A DNA stretch of 8,322 nt, taken from NCBI GenBank assembly GCA_015654495.1, contig JAATGW010000475.1:1-8322 (forward strand), written 5' to 3'. Origin of the DNA: Chitinophagales bacterium. Lineage in GTDB: Bacteria; Bacteroidota; Bacteroidia; Chitinophagales; Chitinophagaceae. This document shows, one piece after another, positions 7,082-8,322 of the stretch; the first letter of the stretch is position 1; every line of letters begins with the position of its first letter. Position numbers and translations under genes: made by a program. The notes under the pieces are model-generated. The model saw only the letters and a program-made list of their open reading frames with translations, did not search any database and was not told the DNA's origin.

Positions 7082-7933
7082 TTATCCCTGGTAATACACT
7101 TTCTCTTCTCTTAATAATTTATTGTAATTCAAAACTCTCTTTGTCGATTGCGGACGCGTCAGTTCCACCACGCAATGGAGCATTGCATTACAAATGCTGA
7201 ATGCACCGATCAGCGGACTTAAAAAATAATCAGGTGCGGTATACACCATCAATTTATATTTACTGTATCTGCACAAAGGCGAATATTCACTATCGGTCAA
7301 CGCAATTGTAGTAGCCCCTCTTTCTTTCGCGCGTTTCAGGGCTTTTATCGTCTGGTTCTGGCATTTATCAAATCCAATCGCCATCACCAGATCTTCTTTA
7401 GAGAACAAACCCATATAATCAAATAACATCCCGTTGTATTCGGTAACAGCCTGCACATGTGGAATATGCGAGCGCAGCAGACTTTGCAGGTAGTTCGCGA
7501 CATTGCCGATATAACCGAGGCCAATGATATAGGTGTTCCTTGAAGCGATGATCGCTTCACTTGCTGCTATGATTTTGTCGTAGGATATTTTTTCGATCGT
7601 TTTGGACAACATTTCAGCGTCGCGCGACAATGAGTTCCGGATCGCCTGTTCCTTACTCGTGTTTACTTCAAACTCATTCAGAAACCTGTCGATGGCGCCG
7701 CCGCTTTTCATCTGCTGTACGTTCGGCTTCAGTTTCTTTTTCAGTTCATGAAATCCTTTAAGTCCAATTTCCTGACAGGCTTTTATAACTGTTACCGGGT
7801 CAACGTCGAGTTTATTGGCGAACTCAGCTGTGTTCATCAGCACAGTTTCATCAGGATGATCCAACGCATATTTGATAACAGCGTATTTTTTCCTGGGCAA
7901 CGATTCGAGCACCGCATTTTTAACGAGTTCCAT
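7082..7933 (-). CDS. MurR/RpiR-family transcriptional regulator (HTH plus SIS domain)
   Basis: A 283-residue regulator counted from the ATG at 7933. A TTG at 7942 in the same frame would add three residues, but the ATG starts MELVKNAVLESLPRKKY, which aligns with family N termini. The N-terminal helix-turn-helix (HTH_6, PF01418) spans about 1-75, with the recognition region VDPVTVIKACQEIGLKGFHELK at about 44-65. The SIS domain (PF01380) spans about 120-250, with NTYIIGLGYIGNVA at 133-146 and DLVMAIGFDKCQNQTIKA at 181-198, then the GATTIALTDSEYSPL strand and turn at 206-220. In relatives the SIS domain binds phosphosugars, for example MurNAc-6-phosphate in E. coli MurR. It lies 17 bp after the D-aminoacylase stop and 11 bp before the triple-domain hydrolase, so it likely controls its own operon. 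Operator sites would lie upstream, outside the window. Ligand and sign of regulation are unknown. Confidence 0.92.
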   Translation of the reverse strand: MELVKNAVLESLPRKKYAVIKYALDHPDETVLMNTAEFANKLDVDPVTVIKACQEIGLKGFHELKKKLKPNVQQMKSGGAIDRFLNEFEVNTSKEQAIRNSLSRDAEMLSKTIEKISYDKIIAASEAIIASRNTYIIGLGYIGNVANYLQSLLRSHIPHVQAVTEYNGMLFDYMGLFSKEDLVMAIGFDKCQNQTIKALKRAKERGATTIALTDSEYSPLCRYSKYKLMVYTAPDYFLSPLIGAFSICNAMLHCVVELTRPQSTKRVLNYNKLLREEKVYYQG

Positions 7934-7950
7934 AAATCGCAATTTGTAAA

Positions 7951-8322
7951 TTATTTTTTTCCGGGACCATTCACTACCCTGCCGGGTGTTGCACCGGTAT
8001 GTTCACCATCTTTAAGCACTTGTACCCCATTCACAAATACATCACTCACACCTGTGCTGTATTGATGTGGCTTGAGAAATGTGGCATGATCGGTTATGGT
8101 TTCGGGATCAAAAATTACGATGTCAGCAAAATAGCCTGGCTTTAAAGCACCGCGATGTGCTAATTTGAGATTGGTGGCAGGCAATTCAGTAAGACCGTGG
8201 ATGGCTTTTTCCAGCGGGATAACCTTTTCCTCACGGACATATTTCCCCAGCAAACGTGCAAAGTTTCCGTAGGCCCGCGGATGCGGATTGGATTTCAGAA
8301 AATCACCTTCAGGCGCCAGCGA
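7951..8322 (-). CDS. N-acyl-D-amino-acid deacylase (D-aminoacylase), C-terminal part, cut by right edge
   Basis: The last 123 residues of an amidohydrolase-superfamily enzyme whose start lies beyond 8322. The frame is open across the edge; the first in-window start-like codon (TTG at 8253) is internal. Recognisable D-aminoacylase features are NPHPRAYGNFARLLGKYVREEK near the window edge, TELPATNLKLAHRGALKPGYFADIVIFDPETI in the middle, and the ending PHQYSTGVSDVFVNGVQVLKDGEHTGATPGRVV. This tail forms the small beta-sandwich domain and the helix packing on the metal-dependent TIM barrel. These enzymes hydrolyse N-acyl-D-amino acids to D-amino acid plus carboxylate (EC 3.5.1.81 and relatives). 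The metal ligands and catalytic Asp precede the visible part, so activity cannot be checked here. Family length is about 480-560 residues. It is followed after 17 bp by the RpiR-type regulator and is the upstream gene of the operon as seen. Confidence 0.9.
   Translation of the reverse strand, partial: SLAPEGDFLKSNPHPRAYGNFARLLGKYVREEKVIPLEKAIHGLTELPATNLKLAHRGALKPGYFADIVIFDPETITDHATFLKPHQYSTGVSDVFVNGVQVLKDGEHTGATPGRVVNGPGKK

Noticed and set aside
8251..8253. TTG at 8253 as a start for a 100-residue protein
   Set aside because: The frame continues upstream to the window edge with D-aminoacylase sequence (including NPHPRAYGNF), so this is an internal leucine codon.

Overview
The window looks like a piece of a Bacteroidota chromosome, probably a Chitinophagales or Sphingobacteriales relative. 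This rests on moderate GC content, starts without clear Shine-Dalgarno sequences, degenerate 7-bp tandem repeats of a kind I associate with intergenic DNA in this phylum, and protein families typical of it (large exported serine hydrolases, VanX-like peptidases). The assignment is inferred from style and not proved. No rRNA, tRNA, CRISPR array, transposase or integrase is visible.

Left part (1-1859), minus strand: four genes read in the order GNAT N-acetyltransferase, MmcQ/YjbR-family protein, small class I SAM-dependent methyltransferase, and the start of a bestrophin-family channel cut by the left edge. The GNAT and YjbR genes are 5 bp apart and probably co-transcribed. A 7-bp repeat array lies in the YjbR-methyltransferase gap, and another array of period 7 is translated into the C-terminal tail of the YjbR protein.

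Middle (1860-3857): a 349-bp divergent spacer, then a plus-strand 12-TM amino-acid permease of the APC superfamily, then a 287-bp convergent spacer holding a 15-bp inverted repeat with arms 67 bp apart.

Right part (3858-8322), minus strand: a tight three-gene cluster read from the right edge. The genes are the C-terminal part of an N-acyl-D-amino-acid deacylase (D-aminoacylase), a MurR/RpiR-type regulator (HTH plus SIS domain), and a 1070-residue exported protein that joins two serine beta-lactamase/DD-peptidase-like domains to a VanX-like D-Ala-D-Ala dipeptidase domain. Gaps are about 17 and 11 bp, so these are very likely one operon.

Reading the right-hand cluster together, all its enzymes belong to families that act on D-amino-acid substrates, and its regulator has a domain that in relatives senses phosphosugars such as MurNAc-6-phosphate. 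The simplest inference is a locus for using or recycling D-amino-acid peptides derived from peptidoglycan. The convergent APC permease could import released amino acids, but it is in a separate transcription unit and its substrate cannot be read from sequence. The most interesting item is the triple-domain enzyme in this operon. The second is the repeat-derived tail on the YjbR protein.
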